DNA of 64,000 nt, from positions 6,774,501-6,838,500 of the forward strand of contig NC_065917.1 in the NCBI RefSeq assembly GCF_905147045.1, in the 5' to 3' direction. The notes below the pieces were generated by a model. It saw only the letters and a list, made by a program, of their open reading frames with translations. It was not told the DNA's origin and made no database searches. The DNA comes from Nymphalis io (lineage: Eukaryota; Arthropoda; Insecta; Lepidoptera; Nymphalidae). The position numbers and the translations under genes are program-made. Below are positions 11,249 to 21,821 of this stretch, piece after piece (the first letter of the stretch is position 1; every line of letters begins with the position of its first letter).

Positions 11249-11299
11249 AATATAAATTGTAATATCAGAGTCAGCGATTCTGATATTACAATTTATATT
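11249..11299. repeat. perfect 21-bp inverted repeat (hairpin)
   Basis: The arm AATATAAATTGTAATATCAG(A) at 11249-11269 is perfectly inverted at 11279-11299 with a 9-base loop. It directly abuts the 3' end of a SINE-B copy. Confidence 0.85.
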
Positions 11300-11300
11300 A

Positions 11301-11610
11301 CAGTATAGTACAGCATCAGCCTGTGAATGTCCCACTGCTAGGCTAATGCCTCCTCTTCCTTTTTGAGAAAAAGGTTTGGAGCTTATTCCACCATGTTGCT
11401 CCAATGCGGGTTGGTGGAGTACACATTTGGCAGAATTTCAGTGAATTTAGACACATGCAGGTTTCCTCACGATGTTTTCCTTCGCCGTCAAGCACAAGAT
11501 GAATTATAATCACAAATTAAGCTCATGAAAATTCAATGGTGCTTGCCCGGGCTTGAACCCAAGATCATCGGTTAAGATTCATGTGTCCCTACCACTAGGC
11601 CATCTCGGCT
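11301..11610 (-). mobile_element. SINE-B, full length
   Basis: Antisense copy from AGCCTGTGAATGTCCCAC to the tRNA-like head ACTAGGCCATCTCGGCT; the B-box region GGCTTGAACCCAAGATCATC is readable. Confidence 0.85.
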
Positions 11611-12298
11611 AGACAATTTATATACATACATATTATTTACATAAAAAACAACGTTTGAGGTACTTATTTTTGGGGCCAAAGTTACTCGCAGAGCTCACTC
11701 TGGAGCATTACATGTGATATCAGTTCTCACTAAAATCAGTGCCGGCCATGTTCAACGACAGGCAATGGGACATTGGATTGTCATGGGGAAGCACACTTTT
11801 AGAGGGAACTTCGTGTACTATATACTTATAAATTCGAATGATATATTCTCATGGATGGTATTCTTGGAATGAAAACTACCTCTCCTCGAGCACATCCTAA
11901 AATTAATCTGTAGGACTTGAGAGTCATATTGAGGTAAAGCTTCGATCTATCAATTAAGTCGTGCACGTGGATTTAATGGAATACATTTTCTTTATACAAA
12001 CAACACTAACATTTTGAAGTTCGTTTTAAAAAAAAGTATTACTCGCATCTCCCTAGAAAATATTTATAATAATACATTGTGTATTTTGCATTTCGTTATT
12101 TGCACCCAGAAGTATGTGAATGATGTTTTTTAAGCGAATATAATAATACGAAATAAATAAGTGGAGTGTCTGTCTGTTATTCCAAACTAACTGCATCTTT
12201 TTTATTTAATATAGCTTTTTGCGAGTTACCATAACTAAAACAAATTTATAATTAATTAAAGCGTTTAGACTTTGAAATACTAACAAGCAATTATTATT
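11611..12298. other. no recognised feature
   Basis: AT-rich non-coding sequence without a repeat family recognised in the window. Confidence 0.45.
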
Positions 12299-12591
12299 AT
12301 TTTTTTATAGTATAGGAAGGCGGACGAGCATATGGGCCACCTTATGGTAAGTGGTCACCAAACGCCCTTAGACATTGGCATTGTAAGAAATGTCAACCAT
12401 CGCTTACATAGCCAATGCGCCACCAACCTTGGGAACTAAGATTTTATGTCCCTTGTGCCTGTAAATACACTGGCTCACTCACCCTTCAAACCGGAACACA
12501 ACAATATCAAGTATTGCTGTTTTGCGGTAGAATATCTGATGAGTGGGTGGTACCTACCCAGACGAGCTTGCACAAAGCCCTACCACCTGTG
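12299..12591 (-). mobile_element. SINE-A, full length
   Basis: T-rich tail, GGCGGACGAGCATATGGGCC, B-box complement and CACAAAGCCCTACCACC. It carries the ACCAAACGCCCTTAGACA variant shared with the copy at 44081. Confidence 0.85.
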
Positions 12592-12699
12592 AAAATTAAT
12601 GGCTGGTTGGCTAATGTATTTCTAGACAGGGTCTTTCCATATTGTTGTAATTACAGGTACGTTATAAAGCCCATAGCAGGAGTAACGATAAATTATTGA

Positions 12700-12885
12700 C
12701 CTCGAATTGACATGCCATTATTTGTCAAGATAATTTGTGGTATTCATTATTTGTTCGTGAAAAAATGGCGTTTTGGTGCCAAGTTGTCATCGGAACTTTG
12801 GAAGTAAAATTTAAGTGTATATAAGCAGTTAAGTGGAATAGCGTTGTGATATAACACATATTAATTGAGAATTTCTGAAGTATAT
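12700..12885 (+). repeat. dispersed repeat J, copy 1
   Basis: Shares GGAACTTTGGAAGTAAAAT-like, CATATAAG.AGTTAAGTGGAAT and GAATTGA.ATG blocks in the same order and spacing with 45098-45290. Neither copy encodes a protein. Class unknown. Confidence 0.55.
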
Positions 12886-13148
12886 TAAAGCTTGGCTTCA
12901 AGTTTATAGCAAATCGAATGGAATATTTAAATATGTGGTTTGTTTATCTTTGCTCATTCTACTATTTCAAGATAAGATAGATAGATAGTATACGTCTGTG
13001 TGCGGGTGTCGTTTATGTGTGTGTGTGTAATTATAGAACGGACATTGCTTTAAATCGATGGATAGTATTCGCTTTGTTGCAATTATTAATTGCTATCATG
13101 CGGTTTTTTTATGAGTAATTAGTCCATTGTGATTGATGTTCTCTTAAC

Positions 13149-13470
13149 GATTTCGGCCATGACCAATCTCAAGATTACATCTGTGCAGCACATATAATAG
13201 TGCACAAGTGTGTGCGGAAACACAGGTGTACTCTTTTTTCAAACCCATTATTCGATGCAATACGACACGATTGGAAATATTTCTGACGGACAGCTTTACG
13301 TGCTTGATGAGACACGGGAGACACATTCCAGGCGCCGGGTTGCTACTGAGAGTCTTGGGCAGGAAAATCCCAATAACTAACTATTGGCCTGAAATCGGTA
13401 TTGAACCCGAGATGTCGGAATCTCTGGTTTTCTACAACTAGAATCTAACTACTAGAACAACGATGAAGTC
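13149..13470 (-). mobile_element. SINE-D, diverged
   Basis: CGATTTCGGCCATGACCAAT, ATAATAGTGCACAAGTGTG and a degenerate head CTACTAGAACAACGATGAAG follow antisense SINE-D order. A GT-rich run precedes it at about 13013-13028. Confidence 0.65.
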
Positions 13471-13578
13471 AAATATACTTTTATAGTGCAATATCTGTTT
13501 GCGCGCCTTTTGGTGACGTGCGGCAGATATGAAGCATTGAAATTGATGGTTATTAAAATCGTTATTAATATTATTAAT

Positions 13579-13690
13579 GCGAAAGTTTGTTTGCTCGTTT
13601 GTTACGCTTTTACATCTTAATTACTTAACCGATCATCATGAAAATTTGCAAAGACATAGAGTACCTACGCCTCTACTACTACGCCGAATA
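13579..13690 (+). repeat. dispersed repeat I, copy 1
   Basis: GCGAAAGTTTGTTTGCTCGT, TTGTTACGCTTTTACATC and AACCGATCATCATGAAAAT match the order at 39003-39100. This is a very common arthropod transposon-derived sequence. Confidence 0.5.
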
Positions 13691-14085
13691 AGATAATTTA
13701 TAATTAAAGAAAACAAATAAATAAATATGGTGTCACTTAATATAATATTATTTTCGTTAGAAAACATGGCAACAGTGCTAATGTCTTGGGTACAATGTCA
13801 CGGACAATCTTTTAGACGGCGTTTTTTTTTTCTATAAATTTGTAATGCGTATTTTGTTTTTTATTTTAATTTTTGTTACAGAATATATAAATTAATATGA
13901 CTCTAAATAAATAAATAAGGTTAATAAACTAAAAATATTTTTCTTATTATTGTAGCAACGAAGTATGTATAGTAGTGTAGTGTAGTAGAGGCATAACAGA
14001 TCGTCGTGTCGTTTGCCGTCACGGTAACTAAGTCGATCATACAAGCTGCGGCAATAACTGATACGTGATACGTTTGACTGTATTT
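13691..14085. other. no recognised gene
   Basis: AT-rich; GTTTGCCGTCACGG at about 14008 is a scrap of dispersed repeat H. Confidence 0.4.
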
Positions 14086-14378
14086 ACTGGTGGTAGGGCT
14101 TTGTGCAAGCTCGTCTGGGAAGGTACCACCCACTCATCAGATATTCTTCCGCAAAACAGCAGTACTTGTTATTGTTGTGTTCCGGTTTGAAGGGTGAGTG
14201 AGCCAGTGTAATTACAGGCACAAGGGACATAAAATCTTAGTTCCCAAGGTTAGTGGCGCATTGGCTATGTAAGCGATGTTTGACATTTCTTACAATGCCA
14301 ATGTCTGAGGGTGTTTGGTGACCACTTACCATCAGGTGGCCCATATGCTCGTCCGCCTTCCTATTCTATAAAAAAAAA
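14086..14378 (+). mobile_element. SINE-A, full length
   Basis: Complete order from ACTGGTGGTAGGGCTTTGTG to CCTATTCTATAAAAAAAA. Confidence 0.85.
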
Positions 14379-14402
14379 CATCAAATCAGACATCGTAATA
14401 AA

Positions 14403-14659
14403 ATGAAGTCCCTCTTCTGGGTTGAGGCCTCTTCTGCTTTTGAGTAGCAGGTTTGGACCACGCTGCTCCAATGCGGTAGATACACATGTGACAGAATTTC
14501 AGTGAAATTAGACACATGCAGTTTTCCTCACGATGTTTTCCTTCACCGGAAAGCTTGAATTATAAGCACAAATTAAACACATGAAAATTCAGTGCTTGCA
14601 TGGGTTTAAACCCGCAATCATCGGTTAAGATTCACGCGTTCTAACTACTAATCTCGACA
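14403..14659 (-). mobile_element. SINE-B, diverged
   Basis: CTTTTGAGTAGCAGGTTTGG, CACGCTGCTCCAATGCGG, CACGATGTTTTCCTTCACCG and a decayed head TAATCTCGAC. Confidence 0.7.
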
Positions 14660-15030
14660 CATGTCAAAACGTGGTGCGCGGTTAAATGCCGTATCAGTGG
14701 GATAGTCTGACTGTTGATTGATTGATAGCTTAGCGTGATATATGGTGCTACAGTTACTCGTATTTTGAAGGGAATGCTGCCAGAACTATAACAGTGTACT
14801 GCGAGTTTTTTTAATTATCCGATAGCGGCAACATAACTAAGATTTGTATAGAGGGAAAACAGTGCCATCTAGTGACAGTAATCGGAATTAGATATCACAG
14901 CTAACGTGAAAGCTTTCAAATAATTAAAAAAAATGTCAACAGTATTGTCAGCGACAGTCTATCTATCTTTTATAGAAAAGTTATTAAATATTATTTCGTA
15001 GTTTTTAGTTTAATTGTCATTGTGAAGTGA
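14660..15030. other. no recognised gene
   Basis: Holds GTGCCATCTAGTGACA (about 14862), which recurs at about 61029 as GCGCCATCTAGTGACACA; probably repeat-derived. Confidence 0.4.
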
Positions 15031-15165
15031 CGGTTTGGAAAGAGACATTTAAAGGTCAGCAACGCACCTATAAGCCCTCGAGTGTTGCAGGTGTCCATGG
15101 GCGGTGATACACTTTCCATTAGGCGAGTATTGCTCGTTTGCCCTTTCTTACATAAAAAAAACATC
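15031..15165 (+). repeat. dispersed retroelement 3' end
   Basis: GGTCAGCAACGCACCTATAA, TGTTGCAGGTGTCCATGGGC, TGCTCGTTTGCCCTTTCTTA and an A tail make a typical truncated SINE/LINE 3' end of lepidopteran type. Confidence 0.5.
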
Positions 15166-15259
15166 CATTAGTTCCCAAAGTCGGTGGCGCATTGGCGATA
15201 TAAGGAATTCCTTTCAGCGCCATTGTTTATGGACGGTGATGACCAATTAAAATCAAATG

Positions 15260-15628
15260 AAAATAACTTCCTTCCTATACTTAGGGAAAATACTTCCTTC
15301 TTACAAAAAAAGATTGGAATTTTTCAAAATTCTTTCACTAAGTGATCGGAGGGATTTGTTGGATTTAAAATTTCTTTATAAAACACTTAACAACAACTAT
15401 GATAACTCGTTTCTGATATCAAAAATTAAATTGAATGTTCCCATTAGATATCCACGTAAACCAATAACACCATTAGTAAGACCTTTCCGCAAAACTGTTT
15501 TAGGAAGCAATTCACCTGTATCTCGCTTATGTGGAATTTTGAATGAGCACAGTGCTGTTTTAGACCCTTTTGGAGACTCATCAAACAAGTTTCACAAAAA
15601 AATATTGTCAAAATTGTCAGCTAACTAA
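15260..15628 (+). pseudogene. LINE reverse-transcriptase C-terminal remnant
   Basis: About 122 codons open to a stop at 15628, including LPSYKKRLEFFKILSLSDRR, DLLDLKFLYKTLNNNYDN and NSPVSRLCGILNE. This is the post-polymerase C-terminal region typical of jockey/CR1-type LINE ORF2. The ATG at 15257 belongs to the flanking SINE, so the apparent start is accidental. No polymerase motifs are present. Confidence 0.7.
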
Positions 15629-15871
15629 TTTATTTTGTTTATATTTGTATTTTATTATTTTACTATTATTGTTAATTCTTGTCATTTTTAACCTTGATTT
15701 ACTAACAATTAATTATTTATAAGTTTGTCATCTCCAACTTTATCTTTGCAAGTGGTATTCACCTTAATAGGTAATGCATTTAGTTTTAAGTTGTATTAAA
15801 ATTGTATACCTTTGTACGTGTTGATGTATTTACCACTGGTGAATCTTAAATAAATAAAATAAAATAAAAAA
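15260..15871 (+). mobile_element. 5'-truncated jockey/CR1-like LINE
   Basis: Inserted in a SINE-A. It begins within the reverse-transcriptase reading frame, has a ~230-bp AT-rich 3' UTR and ends in a (TAAA)n-type tail at 15848-15871. AAATG occurs on both sides (15255-15259 and 15872-15876), consistent with a short target duplication. Confidence 0.7.
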
Positions 15872-15910
15872 AAATGGCTAAATCGGCTGTCCGCCTACCT
15901 ATCTTATAAA

Positions 15911-16575
15911 ACATACGAAGACAGGATAGGCAGCTAGTGTTAACTAAAAGTATTTATAAAGAAAATCCTAATAGAATGACCCAACCCCAGTATTCGCCGG
16001 GACAATCTAATTATACTAACCCCAGATATTGATGTATCATCAAAGAGCTTTTAAAAACTACTTGAATATTATTAATTTATTTAGATGGAACTCCAACAGA
16101 AGTACACGTTGATACTCATAACATAACTTAAAAATTAATAAAACGAACATAATAAAACTAAAATGACCAACTAAATTAAAACAAAAAATTTAAATCTTGA
16201 TACAAAGATTTTTTTTATCTGGTAATTTTTAAGAGGCCTTTATAGGCAGTCTATAGGCCCCATCGTTACACGCTAATGAAACAAAAACATAAGAATTTGC
16301 TATATTTAATGTTACCAACATAACTCATGGTTTCGCCAGCGTTAAATTTGTTAGGAAAATCTTATATAATCTGCAATTTTAATATACATAATGCCTGTTT
16401 AAATTAAATTATTAGGTAGCAATGGTAGTCCAAAAGAAAATGTCTGTTTTCGTTGTGGTAACTCAAATAGCCAAATTAACATTAAAAGAGGCAGTGATTT
16501 TGAAATCACAGACGGATACTTCAATTTTATTTATTTGTATAAATTTTAGATATTTTTTTAACTTTAATGGAGTAT
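15911..16575. other. no recognised feature
   Basis: AT-rich non-coding sequence, nothing recognised. Confidence 0.45.
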
Positions 16576-16848
16576 GCGACGAGCTGGTTGGCGTAGTTGG
16601 TAGATACCTGCCTTTCACGCCGAAGGTTGTGGGTTCGATTCCCACCCAGGACAGACATTTGTGTGCATGAACATGTCTGTTTGTCCTGAGTCTGGGTGTA
16701 ATTTTCTGTATAAGTATGTATTTACAAAAGAAAAGTAGTATATGTAGTATATCAGTTGTCTGGTTTCCATAGCACAAGCTCTGTACAAGCTTAATTTGAG
16801 AACAGATGGCCGTGTGTGAAAAATGTCCCAGGATATTATTATTATTAT
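16576..16848 (+). mobile_element. SINE-C, full length
   Basis: Head GAGCTGGTTGGCGTAGTTGG with CCTTTCACGCCGAAGG and B-box GGTTCGATTCCCACCC resembles tRNA-Glu (TTC anticodon loop). The body runs to GTCCCAGGATATTATTATTA. Confidence 0.85.
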
Positions 16849-16879
16849 AGTATACTTTCTATAGGAGTATTTATATTTA

Positions 16880-17163
16880 TAGCTATGTGCAAGCTCGTCT
16901 GGGTAGGTACCGCCAACTCATCAAATATTCTACCGTAAAACAGCAGTACTTGGTATTGCTGTGTTCCAGTTTGAAGGGTGAGATAGCCAGTGTAGTTACA
17001 GGCACAAAGGATATAGGCATAACATCTTAGTTCCCAAGGTTGGTGGCACATTAGTGATGTAAGCGATGGTTAACATTTCTTACAGTGCCAATGTCTCTAT
17101 GGGCGTTGCTGACTTACCATCAGGTGGCAAAAGGCTCGTCCGCCTACGTATACTATAAAAAAA
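16880..17163 (+). mobile_element. SINE-A, slightly 5'-truncated
   Basis: Starts inside the head (TGTGCAAGCTCGTCTGGG) and ends CGTCCGCCTACGTATACTAT plus A tail; short internal deletions. Confidence 0.75.
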
Positions 17164-17482
17164 TCATGACGTTCGGTTGAGTAGTAGACGTGGAAGCATA
17201 ACAAAAAGACTTACTTTTGTATTTACATTATTAGTTATGATTAAGTATTAATTTGAGAAATAAATATGATATTTTCAAATTCAATTACTTTAAAAACATA
17301 ACTTTGTTATTTGTTTGATTTACGGTTTCCCCTTTTTGCGTTGAACCCTTATACCATGGGGGATCACAAATTGGTTCGTGTGTAACAAGATTTACTGGCG
17401 ACGTCATGGGGTTTCCTGTGACGTAATCTATTTAGCCATCAAAGTTCATTCAAAATTGAAAGCTTTTAAGGAACATTCTAAA
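17164..17482. other. no recognised feature
   Basis: AT-rich, non-coding, nothing recognised. Confidence 0.4.
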
Positions 17483-17733
17483 GCCGAGATGGCCCAGTGG
17501 TTTAAACGCGTGAATCTTAACCGATGATTGTGGGTTTAAGCCCGGGCTTGCACTGCGGAATTTTTATGTGCTTAATTTGTGTTTATAATTCATCTCGTGC
17601 TTGACGGTGAAGGAAAACATCATGAGGAAACCTGCATGTGTCTAATTTTATTGAAATTATTCCACGTGTGTAACCAAACCGCATCAGAGCAGCGTGGTGG
17701 AATAAGCTCCAAACAATCTCCTCAAAAAAGACT
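17483..17733 (+). mobile_element. SINE-B, 3'-truncated
   Basis: Head GCCGAGATGGCCCAGTGG through AGCAGCGTGGTGGAATAAG and TCTCCTCAAAAAAG; the terminal GGGACATTCACAGG segment is missing. Confidence 0.8.
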
Positions 17734-17861
17734 TACTACTACTACGTACTAACATTCTGAACTTAATTTGTATGAAAAAATCAAAATACATATTAAGTTA
17801 CTACCGGTTATGTAGATTCTGTTAAGAATCGGCAAGTTATTGTATAACTTGCTGTTTGTTT

Positions 17862-17865
<4 letters not shown>

Positions 17866-17932
<67 letters not shown>

Positions 17933-18212
17933 GAAAAGGAAGGCGGACGAGCATATGGGCCACCTGATGATAAGTGGTCACCAACGCTCTTAGACATTGG
18001 CATTGTAAGAAATGTCAACCATCGCTTACATATCCAATGCGCCACCAACCTTGGGAACTAAGATTTTATGTCCCTTGTGCCTGTAATTACACTGGCTCAC
18101 TCACCCTTCAAACCGGAACACAACAATATCAAGTATTGCTGTTTTGCGGTAGAATATCTGATGAGTGGGTGGTACCTACCCAGACGAGCTTGCACAAAGC
18201 CCAACCACCAGT
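17866..18212 (-). mobile_element. SINE-A, young copy with 64-nt A tail
   Basis: An uninterrupted run of 64 T (17866-17929) is the complement of the tail, followed by a full antisense SINE-A ending AACCACCAGT. The body is nearly identical to the copy at 48044-48341, including the CATATCCAATGCG variant. Confidence 0.9.
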
Positions 18213-18461
18213 AAACCAGGTCTTATCTTGCAAACTGATTTAGAACCACTTCCTCTTAGCCTACGGAGTTAAATTTTTACAATCATACATTATTTTTATG
18301 GTGTAAACATGACGCTAAATTCAGGATTTGCTCGAGACAAAGTAACTCAACGGATAACAACATAGGCGTGTAGTTTTGTATATAAAAGTTGATTTTTAAT
18401 AAATATAATTAAGCTTATTGTAACGATACAGTTTTATACGTGCAATAATATTGCGGAGACT

Positions 18462-19012
18462 GTCTCGTTGGTCTAGTGGCTTGATTTAAGGCCGTAGAGA
18501 CGGAGGTCCTGGGTTCAATTCCCAAGTCGGATCAATAAAAAGTTATTGGGGTTTTCTGTCAGAAAATAAAAAACATAAACATTTCTCTTTACAGAGGTTG
18601 CCTGGAAGAGATCACTGTAAGTGATGAGGCCGCCTTTGCATACTTAATGTTTTACTTGCTATTTTGTTTTATTTATGTTTTATTGTTTTATTTATGTTAC
18701 TAAATGTTTGCAAAGTGTGTGCAATAAAGGATTAATAAATAAATAAAAAATAAAATTCTCAGCAGCAGCCCGGAGTCTGGAAGTTGGGTATGTACACTCC
18801 CGTGCCTCGAAAAGCACGTAAAGCTGTTGGTCTTGTGCCTGAACTTTTTCCGGTCGTATCGGATCGCCGTCCCATCGGATTATGAGAGTTAGGGAATAGA
18901 GAGTGCACCTGTGTTTGCGCACACACTTGTGCACTATAATATCTCCTGCGCAGTTGGCTAATCTCTCTTGAGATTGGCCGCCGTAGCCGAAATCGGTCTG
19001 GAGGACATTATT
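18462..19012 (+). mobile_element. SINE-D, split by a LINE 3' end
   Basis: Head CTCGTTGGTCTAGTGGCTTG with B-box GGGTTCAATTCCCAAG up to GTCAGAAAAT (about 18567). It resumes at about 18752 with AATTCTCAGCAGCAGCCCGG and ends GGAGGACATTATTTATT. Confidence 0.8.
18568..18755 (+). mobile_element. LINE 3' end inserted in SINE-D
   Basis: Contains GAGGTTGCCTGGAAGAGATC and GATGAGGCCGCCTTTGCATA and ends in AATAAATAAATAAAAAATAA. The same end occurs at 21415-21510. AAAAT at both junctions suggests a short target duplication. Confidence 0.65.
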
Positions 19013-19146
19013 TATTAATATTACGGTGACGGGAATAATAACCACTTTCGTTTTATATTTACATATTCTGTCCACTGAGTCATATAGCTCGCTAAGCACA
19101 TGACATTTATCTAATTTATATGTATGTATTTTAAATATATACAATA

Positions 19147-19265
19147 CTAGTTATCAAACGCGGCTTCGCCTCCGTTTTATGGGACGGAGTCAGTTATTAA
19201 ATGACTTTAAAGCTAAAATAGTAATTTCAAACATGTTTTTTTAACCGTTAATTTACCTTATTTAT
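19147..19265 (+). repeat. dispersed repeat F, copy 1
   Basis: CTAGTTATCAAACGCGGCTT and GTTTTATGGGACGGAGTCAG recur at 23271-23360. Function unknown. 19266-19561 holds nothing recognised. Confidence 0.55.
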
Positions 19266-19561
19266 AAATGTTGGTTAGACAGTGTTAAGTAAACAATGCT
19301 GACTTCTTCTTTCGAATGTTAAATCAGTAATGATAGAAAGAGATAAATATGTGTTTAACAATCGCGAAGCAATGTTTATAGATAAGGTCGTAAATTAATT
19401 AATATTCCTTGTGATTAATTCGATTTAAATTTGAAGAAAAAAAATTCGTAATTTTTTGGCGAAAAGCTAGCTTTATCTTTTCTTAAATCGGCGCTCTTTG
19501 TTCGCTTATAAAGACCGGAAATTTAATGATAAACTACCTTTTATAGACTAAACCTTTTGTA

Positions 19562-19605
19562 AATAAGAGAGGGGATCTTAGCCCAGCAGTGGGGCATTTA
19601 TAAAT
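19562..19605 (+). repeat. SINE-B 3'-end scrap
   Basis: GAGAGGGGATCTTAGCCCAG followed by CAGTGGGGCATTTATAA matches the last part of SINE-B. Confidence 0.5.
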
Positions 19606-19644
19606 GTTACTTTTTGATGTGAAATATGTTATGCGGCGTCAGAC

Positions 19645-19917
19645 CGACGTCTGGGTAGGTACCACCCACTCATCAGATATTCTACCGCAAAACAGCAGTA
19701 CTTGGTATTGTTGTATTCCGGTTTGAAGGGTGAGTGAGCCAGTGTAATTACAAGCACAAGGGACATAACATCATAGTTCCCAAGGTTGGTGGCGCAGTGG
19801 TGATGTAAGCGATGGTTAACATTTCTTACAATGCCAATGTCTATGGGCGTTGGTGACCACTTACCATCAGGTGGCCCGTATGCTCGTCGGCCTTCCTGTT
19901 CTATATATATAAAAAAA
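19645..19917 (+). mobile_element. SINE-A, 5'-truncated
   Basis: From GACGTCTGGGTAGGTACCAC through GGTTTGAAGGGTGAGTG to GGCCTTCCTGTTCTATATAT and an A run. Confidence 0.8.
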
Positions 19918-20814
19918 TCTAATAAGGTATTAGATATATCTGTAAGGGTTTCGGACCCTAGCTTACTCGAAGTTAACTTCTTCTGGGTAGTTATAGAAAT
20001 AATGCTTTCTTCGTTGTTGGATCGAAATCAATTCATTTGATACAAAATTACATACAAAATTTTAACTGTTTTAAAATAATAAAAAATTTAATTAATAAAA
20101 ATATTTATTAATTGCTTGTCCGCAGAAGACGCTTACTTTTCTACCAAAGACAGTGTAATCGGCTGATTCTGCAAGAGCGGGACAGTCGAGTGACATACCC
20201 TTGCCCGCTCACTCACTTTCAATACGTACCACAGAATTTTACTTGCCTTATTCAGCGCGCGTCTTTAGACGTCACCTGTTGTATGCAATCTTTATACAGG
20301 CAAATCCCACATATCCTTATCTTTAAATAATATTTATGACTACGCCATATTTATTTCCTTTATTAAGCTATCGTTTTATGTACATATATTACATTATATA
20401 TACAATATAATGTCGATGTCATACATTTGCCAGGCGTCCCGCAAAAGCTCACGCAATTGCGATATACAAATCATTATGACATGACGAGTATTGCGCAGAA
20501 GAAGCTTTTTCTTCTGCTACAATGCAGGATTCCCACAAACCAGCATTGGATGCGCTGTAAAGCGCTTATAGAATCTACGTATTTGGAAGATCGAACTCGT
20601 CTCGGCAAGAGATTTACGGTGGACGAGATGCGATCAAATGATTTATAGATTATTCTGAATTTATGACCCAATTTGGTGTAACTTCCACTGCACGGTTACG
20701 TCTCGTTCAACCGAGTCTGGAGTTACTAACACTGTTACAAGATACTTTTGGTTTATTTAATGGTCGAGTTTAGAAACTTAGTAACACTTAAAGTAGTAAA
20801 TATTTCACTATTGA
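19918..20814. other. no firm gene; two unassigned ORFs
   Basis: Plus-strand ORFs at 20112-20330 and 20427-20648 are less AT-rich than their surroundings. The second reads SIAQKKLFLLLQCRIPTNQH and is preceded by a possible acceptor, ACATTTGCCAG. I see no known domain and no connecting splice pair. They may be exons or a decayed gene. Confidence 0.25.
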
Positions 20815-21074
20815 GCTTTTTTTATATAGAATAAGTGGTCACCAACGTCCATAGACATTGTCATTGTTAAAAATGTTAACCATAACTTACATCGCCAATG
20901 CGCCACCAACCTTGGGAACTGAGATGTTATGTTCCTTGTGCCTGTAATTACACTGGTTTACTCAACCCTCAAACCGGACCACAACAAAACCAAGTACTGC
21001 TGTTTTGCGTTAGAATATCTGATAAGTAAGTGGTACCTACCCAGACGAGCTTGCACAAAGCTCAACCACCAGTA
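20815..21074 (-). mobile_element. SINE-A, truncated at 3' end
   Basis: Antisense from AAGTGGTCACCAACGTCCAT to CTCAACCACCAGT. The GGCGGACGAGCATATGG segment is missing. It abuts a SINE-C. Confidence 0.75.
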
Positions 21075-21324
21075 TCCTGGGACATTATTCACACACGGCC
21101 ATCTGATCCCAAACTAAGCAGAGCTTGTACTATGGAAACCAGACAACTGATATACTACATATACTACTTTTCCTTTGTATATACATTCTTATATACATAA
21201 TCATAACTCACGACAAACAGACATGTTCATGCACACAAATGTATGTCCTAGGTGGGAATCGAACCCATTCTTCCATCTTCGGCGTGAAAGGCAAGTATCT
21301 ACCAACCATGCCAACCGGCCCGCC
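21075..21324 (-). mobile_element. SINE-C, full length
   Basis: From TCCTGGGACATTATTCACAC through CCTAGGTGGGAATCGAACCC to CAACCGGCCCGCC (tRNA-Glu-like head complement). Confidence 0.8.
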
Positions 21325-21414
21325 AAACATTGTGTGTGCATCGCATGTTTAACAGATTTAACGAAACAATATATTTTTGTTTATTATTTACAATCTCTAT
21401 AAAAAAATATTTTT

Positions 21415-21510
21415 ATAGAGGTCGCTTGTAAGAGATCAGTGTAAGTGATAAGGCCGCCTTTGCATACTTACTAGTCGTTCTTTTTTATAAAGTTAGTAAT
21501 TTGTGTAATA
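21415..21510 (+). mobile_element. LINE 3' end (as in 18568-18755)
   Basis: GAGGTCGCTTGTAAGAGATC and GATAAGGCCGCCTTTGCATA, ending near AATAAACA. Confidence 0.55.
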
Positions 21511-21518
21511 AACACTTA

Positions 21519-21821
21519 GTAACAGCCTGTTAATGTCCCACTGCTGGGCTAAGGCCCACTCTCCATTTTGAGGAGAAGGTTTCGAGTTTATTCAACCACG
21601 CTGCTCCAATGCGGGTTGGTAGAATACACATGTGGCAGAATTTCAATGAAATTAGACACGTGCAGGTTTTTCACGATGTTTTCCTTCACCCTCAATCGCG
21701 AGATGTATTATAAACACAAATTAAGCACATGAAAATTCAGAGGTGCTTGCCCGGCTTTGAACCCAAGATCCCGTTGATCGTTTTAAGATTCCCGCGTTCT
21801 AACCACTAGGCCATCTCGGCT
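21519..21821 (-). mobile_element. SINE-B, full length
   Basis: GTAACAGCCTGTTAATGTCC to ACTAGGCCATCTCGGCT; complete antisense order. Confidence 0.85.

Larger units (their letters stand above)
15168..15910 (+). mobile_element. SINE-A 3' half, split by a LINE insertion
   Basis: TTAGTTCCCAAAGTCGGTGG to about 15259, then resuming at about 15872 with GGCTGTCCGCCTACCTATC. AAATG flanks the interrupting LINE on both sides. Confidence 0.7.

Noticed and set aside
16590..16665. tRNA-Glu gene
   Set aside because: The tRNA-like head belongs to SINE-C, which continues into its conserved body; the acceptor stem is not paired.
18692..19144. 150-codon minus ORF
   Set aside because: Spans SINE-D and an inserted LINE tail.
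20427..20648. Chemoreceptor C-terminal exon
   Set aside because: KKLFLLLQ is faintly reminiscent of odorant-receptor C-termini, but the diagnostic residues and exon phase are not there.
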